Assembly: GCF_947301925.1 (NCBI RefSeq)
Contig: NZ_CAMYUE010000002.1
Location: 378,131 to 442,130 of the forward strand
Reading direction: 5' to 3'
From: an uncultured Ruminococcus sp.
GTDB taxonomy: Bacteria; Bacillota; Clostridia; Oscillospirales; Ruminococcaceae
Length of the DNA stretch: 64,000 bases
Shown here in pieces: positions 52,579-60,976 of the stretch. Position 1 is the first letter of the stretch, and each line of letters opens with the position of its first letter. The position numbers and the translations under genes were made by a program. The notes beneath the pieces were generated by a model. That model was not told the origin of the DNA. It ran no database searches and saw only the letters and a list, made by a program, of their open reading frames with translations.

Positions 52579-53184
52579 TTAGCCTCCTAATTTTACTGAT
52601 AATAATTCTGAAACTTTTACTCCCACCGGTATCGTATCAGTTCCCATATAGTATCTGTAATTACCAAGCGGATATATAGGGTATTTTAATCTTAAAAGCT
52701 GTTTATAAACTCTCTTATCAAGGCTCGCAAACAGTCTGCTGTCTTTTATGTTTACCACCTGTATGATCCTTTTGAACATACTTACAATAAGGTTGAAGGA
52801 AATATTTCCGTTGCTTGCAAAACGACCAATCTCAAGCAACGGAAACTCCTCAAAATAATTCAGATCAATACCGAATTCTTCCTCAATCGGAAGAAGCCAG
52901 TCAGGTGAATCCTTTTTAAAAAGCTTCAGGGTACAGCATATGTCATTTTCCCTGTTTAATAAGCAGAATATAAATGAATGCCGATCAAGTCTTTCATCAT
53001 TTTCATGGATATTATCTTTTATGATCTCAAAATCATCCTCGAATTTATAGTGCTTCTTATTGTAGTACACCTCTGCAACAAATGAAGATACTTCGGAAAT
53101 ATGCATATCAGCAAATGATAACAGCTTGTAGGTGTCATTAATAACATATTCATCATAAGCGCACTCTATAAAACGTTTATGCAT
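52579..53184 (-). CDS. LuxI/FeeM-like acyl synthase (GNAT fold)
   Basis: 201 residues from the ATG at 53184 (GGAGGG five bases upstream). The pattern fits autoinducer and N-acyl amino acid synthases: an N-terminal half ending in FEEFPLLEIGRFAS (E-x-GRF, like the E-x-SR of LuxI), a helix, then RLFASLDKRVYKQLLRL, YPIYPLGNYRYYMG and TIPVGV. Such enzymes transfer acyl chains from acyl-carrier protein to an amino compound. It overlaps the nucleotidyltransferase gene by eight bases. No acyl-carrier gene is nearby. Acyl-synthase identity is inferred from motif order. Confidence 0.55.
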   Translation of the reverse strand: MHKRFIECAYDEYVINDTYKLLSFADMHISEVSSFVAEVYYNKKHYKFEDDFEIIKDNIHENDERLDRHSFIFCLLNRENDICCTLKLFKKDSPDWLLPIEEEFGIDLNYFEEFPLLEIGRFASNGNISFNLIVSMFKRIIQVVNIKDSRLFASLDKRVYKQLLRLKYPIYPLGNYRYYMGTDTIPVGVKVSELLSVKLGG

Positions 53185-54439
53185 TAGCACCCTCCGCGAT
53201 CAGTAAACCTTTTCTGTAGATATACTTATCGCCATTGAAAACAAAGCTTTCATTATCATGCTTTGGATAATCATCACGCAAAACCTTTCTGATCTCATCA
53301 ACAGTAGGCGCAGTCATTCCCTTTGCACCATTTCTGATAGCTGTAGCAGAAACATTATCCGTTCTTCTGATGACATTAGGAATTATAAATTTCTCATCAT
53401 ATATAGCCCTTACCATCTTTCCACCGCCGTCGCTGCCGTGAAGTCCGTAAATACGCTTTCCCTTGTTATGCTCCTTAACATAGTCAATAATACCGTAGAA
53501 TCCCTTCTTTTCATATACCTCAGGCATAAAGAGAATCTCTACCTTATCCTCAAGTCCTGCATCCTTGACAGCAGCCTTGAGCATAGCAAATCTGTTTTCT
53601 GCCTCATAGAAAGCATTTCCTGTAGCGAAATAATTAATATGGAAATCAGCTTTGTCTGTTCTTTCATAAAAACGCATTCCGTCCTTCTTTTCCTTTATAC
53701 GGATAACTCCGTCCTCAAGGAATACCTGATGGAGCTTCGGAACAACTGTAGAATGAAGATATACCTTTTCCAAGTCTCTCTTTTCAATAAAGTTCTTGAG
53801 AATCTTCATGTGTGTGACATGAACGGGATTGAAGGTACCACAGAATACTCCAACTCCGCCCTTTAAAGGAAGTATTCCGAGAATATCTGTGTAAAGACTA
53901 TAAAGAGCACCTATGCATCCCATAATGAGGCCGAAAATAACATAGAATACCTGAACATTCTCATAGCCCAGAGATGCAATAGCTCCGAGGCACATATTAA
54001 TGCTGAGAGCCAGCGTTATGTTAAGGTACATATTTCCGATATTTCTGTTTGCCAGAGCCATCATTATGTACTGAAGTCCCTGAGAAGCAAATGATAACAA
54101 TGCGATCGCACCAAATACGCCTCCGACTCTGTCAAGTCTGTCTGTCTGAACGATATCTCCTTTGATAAGCATAGTTATCGCAAAAAGATTAAACAAATAC
54201 TGCCATAGAAATCTTGCTATCTTTCCAGCAAATGCACTTCCTGTTTTAAGGAAAGCGAATGATTCAACAATCTCGCTGATCTTCGTAAAATAAGGAAGGA
54301 AAAAGAATACAAAAACCGAAACAAAAATCAAGTAACCGTTTTTAAATCCATTCGTCGGTATTGCGTAAGAAAAATACATTACAAGCGCCATAATCAGAGA
54401 TAATTTTGTGTAGAAACTTTTCAACATTTTTAATATCAT
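53177..54439 (-). CDS. Membrane-anchored NadD-like nucleotidyltransferase
   Basis: 420 residues from the ATG at 54439 (GGAGGT five bases upstream). Residues 1-195 have about six membrane helices. Residues 200-420 form a cytidylyl/adenylyltransferase domain: VGVFCGTFNPVHVTHMKILK gives the HxGH-like site (HVTH, with Thr for Gly), AENRFAMLKAAV, IYGLHGSDGGGKM and NVSATAIRNGAKG (ISxTxIR-like). Nucleotidyltransferases of this fold attach AMP or CMP to NMN, phosphopantetheine or polyol phosphates. Fusion to a membrane domain suggests a lipid-linked or exported product, made with the next gene's acyl synthase. Confidence 0.75.
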   Translation of the reverse strand: MILKMLKSFYTKLSLIMALVMYFSYAIPTNGFKNGYLIFVSVFVFFFLPYFTKISEIVESFAFLKTGSAFAGKIARFLWQYLFNLFAITMLIKGDIVQTDRLDRVGGVFGAIALLSFASQGLQYIMMALANRNIGNMYLNITLALSINMCLGAIASLGYENVQVFYVIFGLIMGCIGALYSLYTDILGILPLKGGVGVFCGTFNPVHVTHMKILKNFIEKRDLEKVYLHSTVVPKLHQVFLEDGVIRIKEKKDGMRFYERTDKADFHINYFATGNAFYEAENRFAMLKAAVKDAGLEDKVEILFMPEVYEKKGFYGIIDYVKEHNKGKRIYGLHGSDGGGKMVRAIYDEKFIIPNVIRRTDNVSATAIRNGAKGMTAPTVDEIRKVLRDDYPKHDNESFVFNGDKYIYRKGLLIAEGANA

Positions 54440-54544
54440 ATAGACCTCCACTAATTCTTCCTAGTTGCAAACTTTTACTTCTTCCTAATTTGATTCTTCA
54501 CCTCTTTTTTATGTATTGAGTCCCCAACTAGTTAAAATAATATT

Positions 54545-54563
54545 ATATTGGCGTTGCCAATAT
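54545..54563. promoter_or_regulatory. Palindrome overlapping a TATAAT box before the operon
   Basis: ATATTGGC-GTT-GCCAATAT, perfect over 8 bp, overlaps TATAAT on the minus strand (54542-54547), about 105 bases before 54439. A repressor site over the operon promoter is likely; the -35 is not clear. Confidence 0.7.
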
Positions 54564-54570
54564 TTTACGT

Positions 54571-54595
54571 AAAAAAACACTTCCGCAAGGAAGTG
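54571..54595 (-). terminator. Terminator closing the leader transcript
   Basis: CACTTCC-GCAA-GGAAGTG followed on the minus strand by seven T. It lies between the leader ORF and the operon, so it could end a separate short RNA or act as an attenuator. Confidence 0.9.
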
Positions 54596-54660
54596 AGGAT
54601 GAAATAAGTATTTGCCAATTATGTCAGGTGACAGGTGATAGAATTAGTGGTAAATAGAGT

Positions 54661-54705
54661 CTAAATATATTTGATAAGAAATATAACCAGCAATTGTCTT
54701 TTCAT
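54661..54705 (-). CDS. 14-codon leader peptide ORF
   Basis: ATG with GAGGGGA five bases upstream, reading MKRQLLVIFLIKYI then TAG: a basic, hydrophobic 14-mer. A CTGCCA/TGGCAG hairpin (54714-54734) precedes its ribosome site, and a terminator follows 66 bases later. It may be a regulatory leader, a small secreted or toxic peptide, or chance; the strong promoter and ribosome site favour real translation. Confidence 0.5.
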   Translation of the reverse strand: MKRQLLVIFLIKYI

Positions 54706-54745
54706 GTAATCCCCTCTGCCACTCCCATCATGGCAGTACAAATGT

Positions 54746-54775
54746 ATTATATCACTCGATTATACTACCTGTCAA
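54746..54775 (-). promoter_or_regulatory. Promoter of the leader RNA
   Basis: TTGACA, 18 bases, TATAAT on the minus strand; a second TATAAT lies inside the spacer at 54759-54764. Confidence 0.8.
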
Positions 54776-54934
54776 TGATTATTTTTTATTTTTTATTTTT
54801 CACAGTTACAAATCGAAAAATGATAGATTTTTCTATATACATTGCACAATATTCAACTATCTCAAGTGTACCTTATCACCACATTTTCATGATTGATACT
54901 TGATGACATTGCCTTGGCATTATGTTGACAATGG

Positions 54935-55237
54935 TTAACAATACCACAAAATATTACCATTGCATACTTCAAACGCCTTATAGTATTTGGATATGTTTTC
55001 TTTTATCGTATATGATAGTCTGAACCCTATCAGGGGATTGAGCTGCCTTGAGAGAAGATAACTGCTGATGAATCGGCTCGTTCTGCCGTTGCCGTCGTAG
55101 AATGGATGAATACATCCGAACAGATAGTGGAATACGGCTATCCTGATGAAAATGTCAATATCATCATTATTCAGCACATTCAAGCTCTGGTTCATTGTAT
55201 CGATTATTCCGTATACTGTCCGTAACGTATAAAACAC
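54935..55237 (-). pseudogene. Truncated Fic-domain gene
   Basis: The frame contains an intact Fic core (HYLFGCIHPFYDGNGRTSRF) and a following helix region, but only 100 residues remain: no start with a ribosome site, no N-terminal part and a short C-terminus. Fic enzymes transfer AMP or other groups to proteins; full-length clostridial members have 250-400 residues. The motif itself is not mutated. Confidence 0.75.
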
Positions 55238-55303
55238 GGTTTGACGAGATTATCAAATGAAGCTACGTTGCTCTTTGATAAGGGGAGTTGTTCTCTTTTT
55301 ATA

Positions 55304-55332
55304 TTGACATTCTATAATATCTGTGATATTAT
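55304..55332 (+). promoter_or_regulatory. Promoter of the dockerin enzyme gene
   Basis: TTGACA, 17 bases, TATTAT, about 50 bases before the TTG start at 55383. Confidence 0.75.
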
Positions 55333-55382
55333 TTGAAAAAAGCCGAACTATGAACAAATCTAAAGATGGGAGGAGACTGATT

Positions 55383-57311
55383 TTGAAAAAAAGCAGATTA
55401 CTTTCTTTTGCAGCAGCATTGCTATGTTTTGCATATACGTTTACATCAAACTCTGCTTTTTGTAGAGCGGTGGGCGCAAGTGTAAAACAGGATGAAATAC
55501 ATGGTATCGACGACACGGTATTCTGTATCACAAGACCTGATGAAGCTGGTCTGACTTCTAAGAATGCCTCGGATTTCGGACTCTCAGCAGATGCAGCAGA
55601 CAATACACAGGCAATGCGGGCTGCTTTTGACTACTGCCGCAGCCATTCAGGTACAAAGCTTGTTATAGAACCTGGCATCTATCATTTCAGCCCAGAAGAG
55701 GACATCTATCTGAACAGACTGCATGATGTACTTATAGACGCGAATGGTGCAGAGTTCATTTTTAGTACACCTCATTATTTCAAGCTCTATGCCTGCGAAA
55801 ATGTTGAACTCAGGAATATGATAGTTGACTGGGACTGGGATACACTCCGACTGGGGTCTCTCGTAAAGATAGAAAATGAAAATGACACAGAAAATACACT
55901 TGAGATCGAATTTACTGAGATTGATGAAGTAGATACGGATATTCCTCTTCTAAGCTTTATGCAGTATGATCCAATTGATTTTGTAGCTGGCGATCATGGC
56001 AGCTTCAAGATATATAGTCCCTTTGTTGATACTGACTGTATCAGAAAAGTGGAAAAGGTGAATGGAAGACCAAACGTGCTGAAGATTACCCACAGCGGTG
56101 CACTCGATTATTTCAGAAACGACGAGGTATACCTTCTCAGGCACTATATATACGGCGCTCAGGTGTTCAACACCGTTGAAGAATCGTCAAACATTACCTT
56201 TGACAATATCAGTATTTATGGGGCTTGTGGCATGGGCTATGTTTTTGCTTACGGTTCAGATCACTATCAGATACTAAATTCGTATATAGGACTGCGTCCC
56301 GGTGCAGAAGACAAATACAGGATATCCACTACGGCGGATGGCATCCATATTGCTAACACCAATGGCCATTTCAGGCTCGATAACTGTGATCTGAGCTTCT
56401 GTGGAGATGATATACTGAACGTTCATGACGATATGTTTTATATCGAAAGCGTTGACAGCAGCCGGACGGTTATGAAAGGAACTGTAGCAATAAAGATAGT
56501 TGAGCCGGGGCATACGCTCGGATTCAAGGATATGAGCCTCAACGATATCAGCTATGAAGCCAATGTTGCTGACATTACAAGGAATGGCTATGAAGCGACA
56601 ATTACCCTTACAGAACCACTGCCGGAGTTTATCACCACGGATATGCTTGCATATAGCAAAACAAGAGCTTCTGCAAACTATGTATTGACAAACAACTATG
56701 TTCATGAGACAAAGGGAAGAGGCTTCGTAATGAATGCGGACAACTGCCTGTGTGAGGGGAACAACTTCTATCGTACCTGCAGTCAGACTTTGCAGTCTCG
56801 AACTGATATTCCAACTTCACACGTTATTGAAGGAACAGGCGCTGAGCATATTCAGATTAGTGGAAATACCTTCACTGAATGTAATTTTGGAGGCAGAGGA
56901 GATGTTATCACAGTTGAGAGCCTGCTGAATGGTGAACGTATCGACAATACTCCATTAGCAGATATACGTATACTGAACAACGAGTTTAACTCTTGCTATC
57001 AGCCACCAGTCAATGCGGATAACGTCGACGAACTGACAGTTTCTGATAATATATTCAGGGATTGCGAGAAGCTCCAGATTGGTGAGCATTGTAAAAAAGC
57101 TGCTGTATCAGATAATAAATTCCTTCCTAAAGGCGATTGCAACGCAGACGGAAGCTTCAATATATCCGATGTTGTTCTTCTTCAAAAATGGCTGCTTGCA
57201 ATGCCGGGGACAGATATAGCTGACTGGAGGTCATGCGATTTGTGTCGTGATGACAGATTGGACGTTTTTGACTTGTGTTTAATGAAGAGAGAACTGGTTA
57301 ACGACAAATGA
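55383..57311 (+). CDS. Secreted beta-helix enzyme with C-terminal dockerin (GH110-like)
   Basis: 642 residues from the TTG at 55383, chosen because GGGAGGAG lies seven bases upstream and a signal peptide follows at once; an ATG at 55350 lacks a site. Residues about 35-570 form a parallel beta-helix. TTADGIHIANTNGHFRLDNC and CGDDILNVHDDMF resemble GH110 alpha-1,3-galactosidases, which have paired Asp in this area. The last 65 residues are a type I dockerin with two calcium-loop repeats (GDCNADGSFNISDVVLL and LCRDDRLDVFDLCLM). It should be secreted and plugged into a cellulosome scaffold. Family assignment to GH110 is probable, not certain. Confidence 0.85.
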   Translation: MKKSRLLSFAAALLCFAYTFTSNSAFCRAVGASVKQDEIHGIDDTVFCITRPDEAGLTSKNASDFGLSADAADNTQAMRAAFDYCRSHSGTKLVIEPGIYHFSPEEDIYLNRLHDVLIDANGAEFIFSTPHYFKLYACENVELRNMIVDWDWDTLRLGSLVKIENENDTENTLEIEFTEIDEVDTDIPLLSFMQYDPIDFVAGDHGSFKIYSPFVDTDCIRKVEKVNGRPNVLKITHSGALDYFRNDEVYLLRHYIYGAQVFNTVEESSNITFDNISIYGACGMGYVFAYGSDHYQILNSYIGLRPGAEDKYRISTTADGIHIANTNGHFRLDNCDLSFCGDDILNVHDDMFYIESVDSSRTVMKGTVAIKIVEPGHTLGFKDMSLNDISYEANVADITRNGYEATITLTEPLPEFITTDMLAYSKTRASANYVLTNNYVHETKGRGFVMNADNCLCEGNNFYRTCSQTLQSRTDIPTSHVIEGTGAEHIQISGNTFTECNFGGRGDVITVESLLNGERIDNTPLADIRILNNEFNSCYQPPVNADNVDELTVSDNIFRDCEKLQIGEHCKKAAVSDNKFLPKGDCNADGSFNISDVVLLQKWLLAMPGTDIADWRSCDLCRDDRLDVFDLCLMKRELVNDK

Positions 57312-57402
57312 ATAGTTCCTTGGTAACCGCCAAATGATATTGGATGTTTTACTATCGTTAGTTTATATTAGTTGGTTGTTATGATTTGGAATTGAATATA
57401 TA

Positions 57403-57436
57403 AACAGGCACGGTTAATTACGCCGTGCCTGTTTTG
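57403..57436 (+). terminator. Terminator after the dockerin enzyme
   Basis: AACAGGCACGG (57403-57413) pairs perfectly with CCGTGCCTGTT (57423-57433), followed by TTG TGTT. It also lies 3' of the convergent YwqG gene. Confidence 0.88.
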
Positions 57437-57519
57437 TGTTATTATTCAGTTGCCTATAACTGGATTACTTCTATTAAAAATTCTTGTGATATAGAGCCTT
57501 TTCGCAGATTCACTGAATA

Positions 57520-58314
57520 TCAGTAACATTCCCATGAATACTTTACATTGCTGAAATTCCTTGATCTCAGATCGTCTCTTGTTATTTTAAAGTGAGCGAT
57601 ACCGTCATCTCCTATCTGAATGCCGTCTCTGCTGACGATCTGCAGTAAAAGAACATCTGTATTATTCCATCCTGCATCCCATACATCGTTCTGATAACCG
57701 CCAATCTTATGCCTCAAGTGCTCAAAAAATACGTCTTCAGCACAGAAAATGTTTTCTAGTTCAGTTTCATCTGCGACAGAGTATTGATTGTATATTTCAA
57801 GGAAGGCTTCTTCAAAATTCTCGTCATCATACTTATACGGAATACAACCTATCTTCTTCTCGAAACTAATTTTTGCAGGTTCTGGAACTGGGAAATCACA
57901 TGGATTCATTTTCGGGATACTGTCAGAGTTATCGGCAGAATAATCTATGTTTTCGTGATAGATTATTCTGTATTCGCTTTGGTTTTCAAGTTCTTTCTGC
58001 TCAAAATGTCTTATTCTGTCGTCACATCCGAAAAATCTGTCATCTTCGGGGTCGATATAGATCTGAAGAATACCTTTTTCGGGAAAATCTTCAAGTGACG
58101 GCATTTCTTCAAAGTTGATCTGTGCCAGAAGCATAAGCGGTTTATCGGGATAAAGACGGCTGAACGGATATTCAAAATTATCGGGAAGATAGGGAACACC
58201 GCCGAATTTGCTTTGATATACTGTCATATAATCATCGGGATCTGCTGATAATTCAATGTATTCACGTTGATATTTCTGTTTGAATTCTTCAATTGTTTTT
58301 TTGAGAATGTCCAT
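57520..58314 (-). CDS. YwqG-family (DUF1963) protein
   Basis: 264 residues, the usual length. Typical segments: SKFGGVPYLPDNFEYP, PLMLLAQINFEEMPSLEDFPEKGILQIYI, KIGCIPYKYDDENFE, HKIGGYQNDVWDAGW-like (HLRHKIGGYQNDVW) and VLLLQIVSRDG. DUF1963 proteins are cytoplasmic and occur often among immunity and toxin-neighbour genes; no biochemical role is established. Ribosome site GAGGTG; promoter TTGTTT-17-TATAAT just upstream. Confidence 0.9.
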   Translation of the reverse strand: MDILKKTIEEFKQKYQREYIELSADPDDYMTVYQSKFGGVPYLPDNFEYPFSRLYPDKPLMLLAQINFEEMPSLEDFPEKGILQIYIDPEDDRFFGCDDRIRHFEQKELENQSEYRIIYHENIDYSADNSDSIPKMNPCDFPVPEPAKISFEKKIGCIPYKYDDENFEEAFLEIYNQYSVADETELENIFCAEDVFFEHLRHKIGGYQNDVWDAGWNNTDVLLLQIVSRDGIQIGDDGIAHFKITRDDLRSRNFSNVKYSWECY

Positions 58315-58443
58315 ATATTACACCTCTTTTATTATTATTCATTAAGGATAATTTTATTATATCACAGTAGGTTGTGAAAAACAATCCATATAAAAAAATC
58401 TGAAAACTTCCTAAATGAAAAAATAACAGATATACGATATGTG

Positions 58444-58977
58444 TTAGGTCAAAGAATCATTAGGTTTAGCGGTATGGGACATTTTTATATTAGATGCGTG
58501 TTGCAAAACAGAATAACTTTCGTGTATTGCTGCTGCAGTTGCGATAAAGCATAGAAATGATGCAAATAAGGTAGTATCAATCAGATTAAAGCAAAGAGGA
58601 AAAATGAATAATACTGCACCTGCGATCTTGTTTATAACAGAATGTACTGAGGTAAGATTCTTTAGCCTGATAAAGTTGATAAGGACGGTATCAATCTTGA
58701 TAAATGCAATGCCGGCTATCCACAGATATATCCAAATTGGGATATCTATCAGAGGAAGCAATTTGATGATACAAACTACTGTGAATACTATATCTGCGAT
58801 AGTATCCAGTTTTGAGCCGAATTCGCTGACTGTATCTGTTTTTCTTGCTACTGTACCGTCGATCATATCAGTCAGACCTGCGGTTAAGTACAAGGTATAG
58901 AAAGCAGGTGAGAACGGAGTGCAGAAAAGCAATAATATACTTAGAACGATCCTGCTTCCAGTTATATAATTTGCCAT
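58444..58977 (-). CDS. CDP-alcohol phosphatidyltransferase
   Basis: 177 residues from the ATG at 58977 (MANYITGSRI, the family's normal start; no clear ribosome site). The catalytic motif D-G-x2-A-R-x8-G-x3-D-x3-D is complete (DMIDGTVARKTDTVSEFGSKLDTIAD spans it in two halves). Six membrane helices. The enzyme condenses a CDP-diacylglycerol or CDP-alcohol with a second alcohol in the cytoplasmic membrane to make phospholipid. The frame is open upstream to 59379 without a stop, so it may be expressed as a fusion with the broken gene before it. Confidence 0.85.
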   Translation of the reverse strand: MANYITGSRIVLSILLLFCTPFSPAFYTLYLTAGLTDMIDGTVARKTDTVSEFGSKLDTIADIVFTVVCIIKLLPLIDIPIWIYLWIAGIAFIKIDTVLINFIRLKNLTSVHSVINKIAGAVLFIFPLCFNLIDTTLFASFLCFIATAAAIHESYSVLQHASNIKMSHTAKPNDSLT

Positions 58978-59741
58978 CACATGATCTAAAGTGCCGTTTT
59001 CGTCAATGTGAAATTCTTTTCTGTTGTTGTCTTCATCAGGACTATCACAATAATATTCATATATTCCGGCTGTTTTGCCGTTACAGGTATATTCTGTAGA
59101 ACTGGTTTTGTGGACTGTACTTCCATCTTTCCTGTAATAGCCTGTATTCAATGTTACCGATGCTATGTTCTGAATATTATCAACTTTGATCTCGCCGTTT
59201 TTTTCATCATGATAACCGGTATCATAATCATATCTGATATCATAAGAATAAGATATCTGATCAAAATTCTGTGTCCTGCCGTTTTCACATATAGAGAATT
59301 CAGTGTAATGTATCTTTCTCCGTTCTGTCCGCAATACATAGGTGACTTTTTGAACTGCCTGAATGTATATCCCCTGCATAAACGCTCACCAAGCAATATA
59401 AGCTCACCACTGTGGAAATCCATATATCCCATTTCCTGATTCATCTTATAATCAACGATATCAGCAGCCTGCGTCAAAGGAAAAATGCTTTCATTTAATT
59501 TTTCATATATTTCCAACTCTGGAACCAATAGCTCATAACCGCTTTTACTGTCACCTTTTACCTCACCAATAGTCTTTTCGCCAATTATTATTCTGCAAGG
59601 TGTGATAGAACCATAGCCATACTCAGATTCAGAAAAATCATATCTTTTACAGTGCGGACAAAAAGCTATAAAGTTGGCCACACCTTCATATTTATATTCT
59701 TTGCCGCAATAACGACATTTCCTTTCTAACATCTTTCCCAT
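58978..59741 (-). pseudogene. Zinc-ribbon protein gene with a probable frameshift
   Basis: From the ATG at 59741 (GAGGAA upstream) the product starts with a rubredoxin-like ribbon, CRYCGKEYKYEG to CPHCKRY, then runs to FRQFKKSPMYCGQNGE. Past that point this frame becomes implausible (ILIRYLILMISDMIMIP) and ends at 59163. The +1-shifted frame instead continues well: KIHYTEFSICENGRT, a DYDTGYHDEKNG segment and GYYRKDGSTVHKTSSTEY, and then runs on into the phosphatidyltransferase. A frameshift near 59310 is the simplest account. It could be a sequencing error. Confidence 0.65.
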
Positions 59742-59755
59742 TGATTTTCCTCTTT

Positions 59756-60976
59756 TTAATCATATAGCCTTGCAAGCTTCAAAGTCGTATTGGAAATCAT
59801 CCTCTTTATCTCATCCTCTACATCAAGATGCATGATATAAATGTGAACTCCACCGTCTGTGAGTCTGATGAACTCAGGCAGCATATCCTTCAGACAGAGG
59901 TGAACCTCACTCTTGTAGAATGCCGCTTCAGTATAAAGGAATGAACCGTTTTTCAGCAGCGGCCTGAACGGCTCAAGAGTTGCGGTATCGCCTGTATAAA
60001 CAACGTTATTTCCGCGGATATTCAGATGATAACCGAAGCATTTACCTTCAAGCGGCTTCACATGGATAGTCGGCACTGCTGAAATAAACCACTTCTTATC
60101 AAGTTCATCCGCTGTAATAATATTGAACCACGCCTGCTCGCAACCCTCTATTCTCATAAGGAGCAGAAGCAGATCCTCCTTAACTTCTTCCGAAGGTGCA
60201 ACTATAGTGACTTTCTTTTTCATATAGCTTGCAAACCACACATATTGCAGCATTGTTCCGACTCCTCCGCTGTGGTCGCCGTGAGTATGGGTAATAAGGA
60301 TATAGATATTATCGTACTGCTCCCAGTTCATCTTCTTGACCTTCTGATATGAAGTCGCAGGACAGTCGATGAGTACAAGCTCGTTATCCTCAACAAAAAA
60401 AGCAGAATTATGTTCGTCAGCAAATGCCGAACCTCTGCCGAGAAACATAAGCAAACTGTCATTCTGTATCTCAGCAAGCATATCTGAGATATGTTCCTCA
60501 ACATTTTCAATGGTACTGTGACTGCCGTGAACTCTTTTTACAGTGCGGAACAGTTTTACGCAATCCGTATAATTATCGGGCAGAATTGTATCAGCGTCGC
60601 TGCAAAGAGTGTACGCACGTTCATTTTCATCAAATGATGACATCTTTCTATACTGCTCCACGAATTCAGAATCAATGCCCGAAGCAGTGATAAGCTTCAG
60701 TTTATAGGGATAATTACAAGGATTTGTAAGTATGCAGGGACGCTTGAACTTTCGGCTCAGCTTGTCCGCATACCAACCTCCGAGACTCTGCCCCACAAAT
60801 ATAAATTCATCGGTATCCACCATATCCGAAAGCTGTTCAATCAACTTTTCTGGAGATGTTTCCTTGTAATTCAGTTTGGGTGAAATGATATCTTCCGCAG
60901 GAAAAATCCCACAAAGAGCCTTGTAGTTCTTGTTATCGGCTTCACCCATGAAGCCGTGTAAATTCAGTATCTTCAT
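59756..60976 (-). CDS. Esterase (YqiA-like) fused to a metallo-beta-lactamase-fold hydrolase
   Basis: 406 residues. Residues 1-165 are an alpha/beta hydrolase of the YqiA/UPF0227 type (LNLHGFMGE oxyanion region, VGQSLGGWYA nucleophile elbow, VKRVHGSHS catalytic His). Residues about 175-406 are an MBL domain: ITHTHGDHSGGVG, IHVKPLEGKCFGYHL, VVYTGDTATLEPF and IYIMHLDVED. Both active sites look intact. The start overlaps the stop of the ADP-ribosylglycohydrolase by ATGA, so the two are co-translated. Two hydrolases in one chain suggest consecutive cleavage of one compound. Confidence 0.82.
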   Translation of the reverse strand: MKILNLHGFMGEADNKNYKALCGIFPAEDIISPKLNYKETSPEKLIEQLSDMVDTDEFIFVGQSLGGWYADKLSRKFKRPCILTNPCNYPYKLKLITASGIDSEFVEQYRKMSSFDENERAYTLCSDADTILPDNYTDCVKLFRTVKRVHGSHSTIENVEEHISDMLAEIQNDSLLMFLGRGSAFADEHNSAFFVEDNELVLIDCPATSYQKVKKMNWEQYDNIYILITHTHGDHSGGVGTMLQYVWFASYMKKKVTIVAPSEEVKEDLLLLLMRIEGCEQAWFNIITADELDKKWFISAVPTIHVKPLEGKCFGYHLNIRGNNVVYTGDTATLEPFRPLLKNGSFLYTEAAFYKSEVHLCLKDMLPEFIRLTDGGVHIYIMHLDVEDEIKRMISNTTLKLARLYD

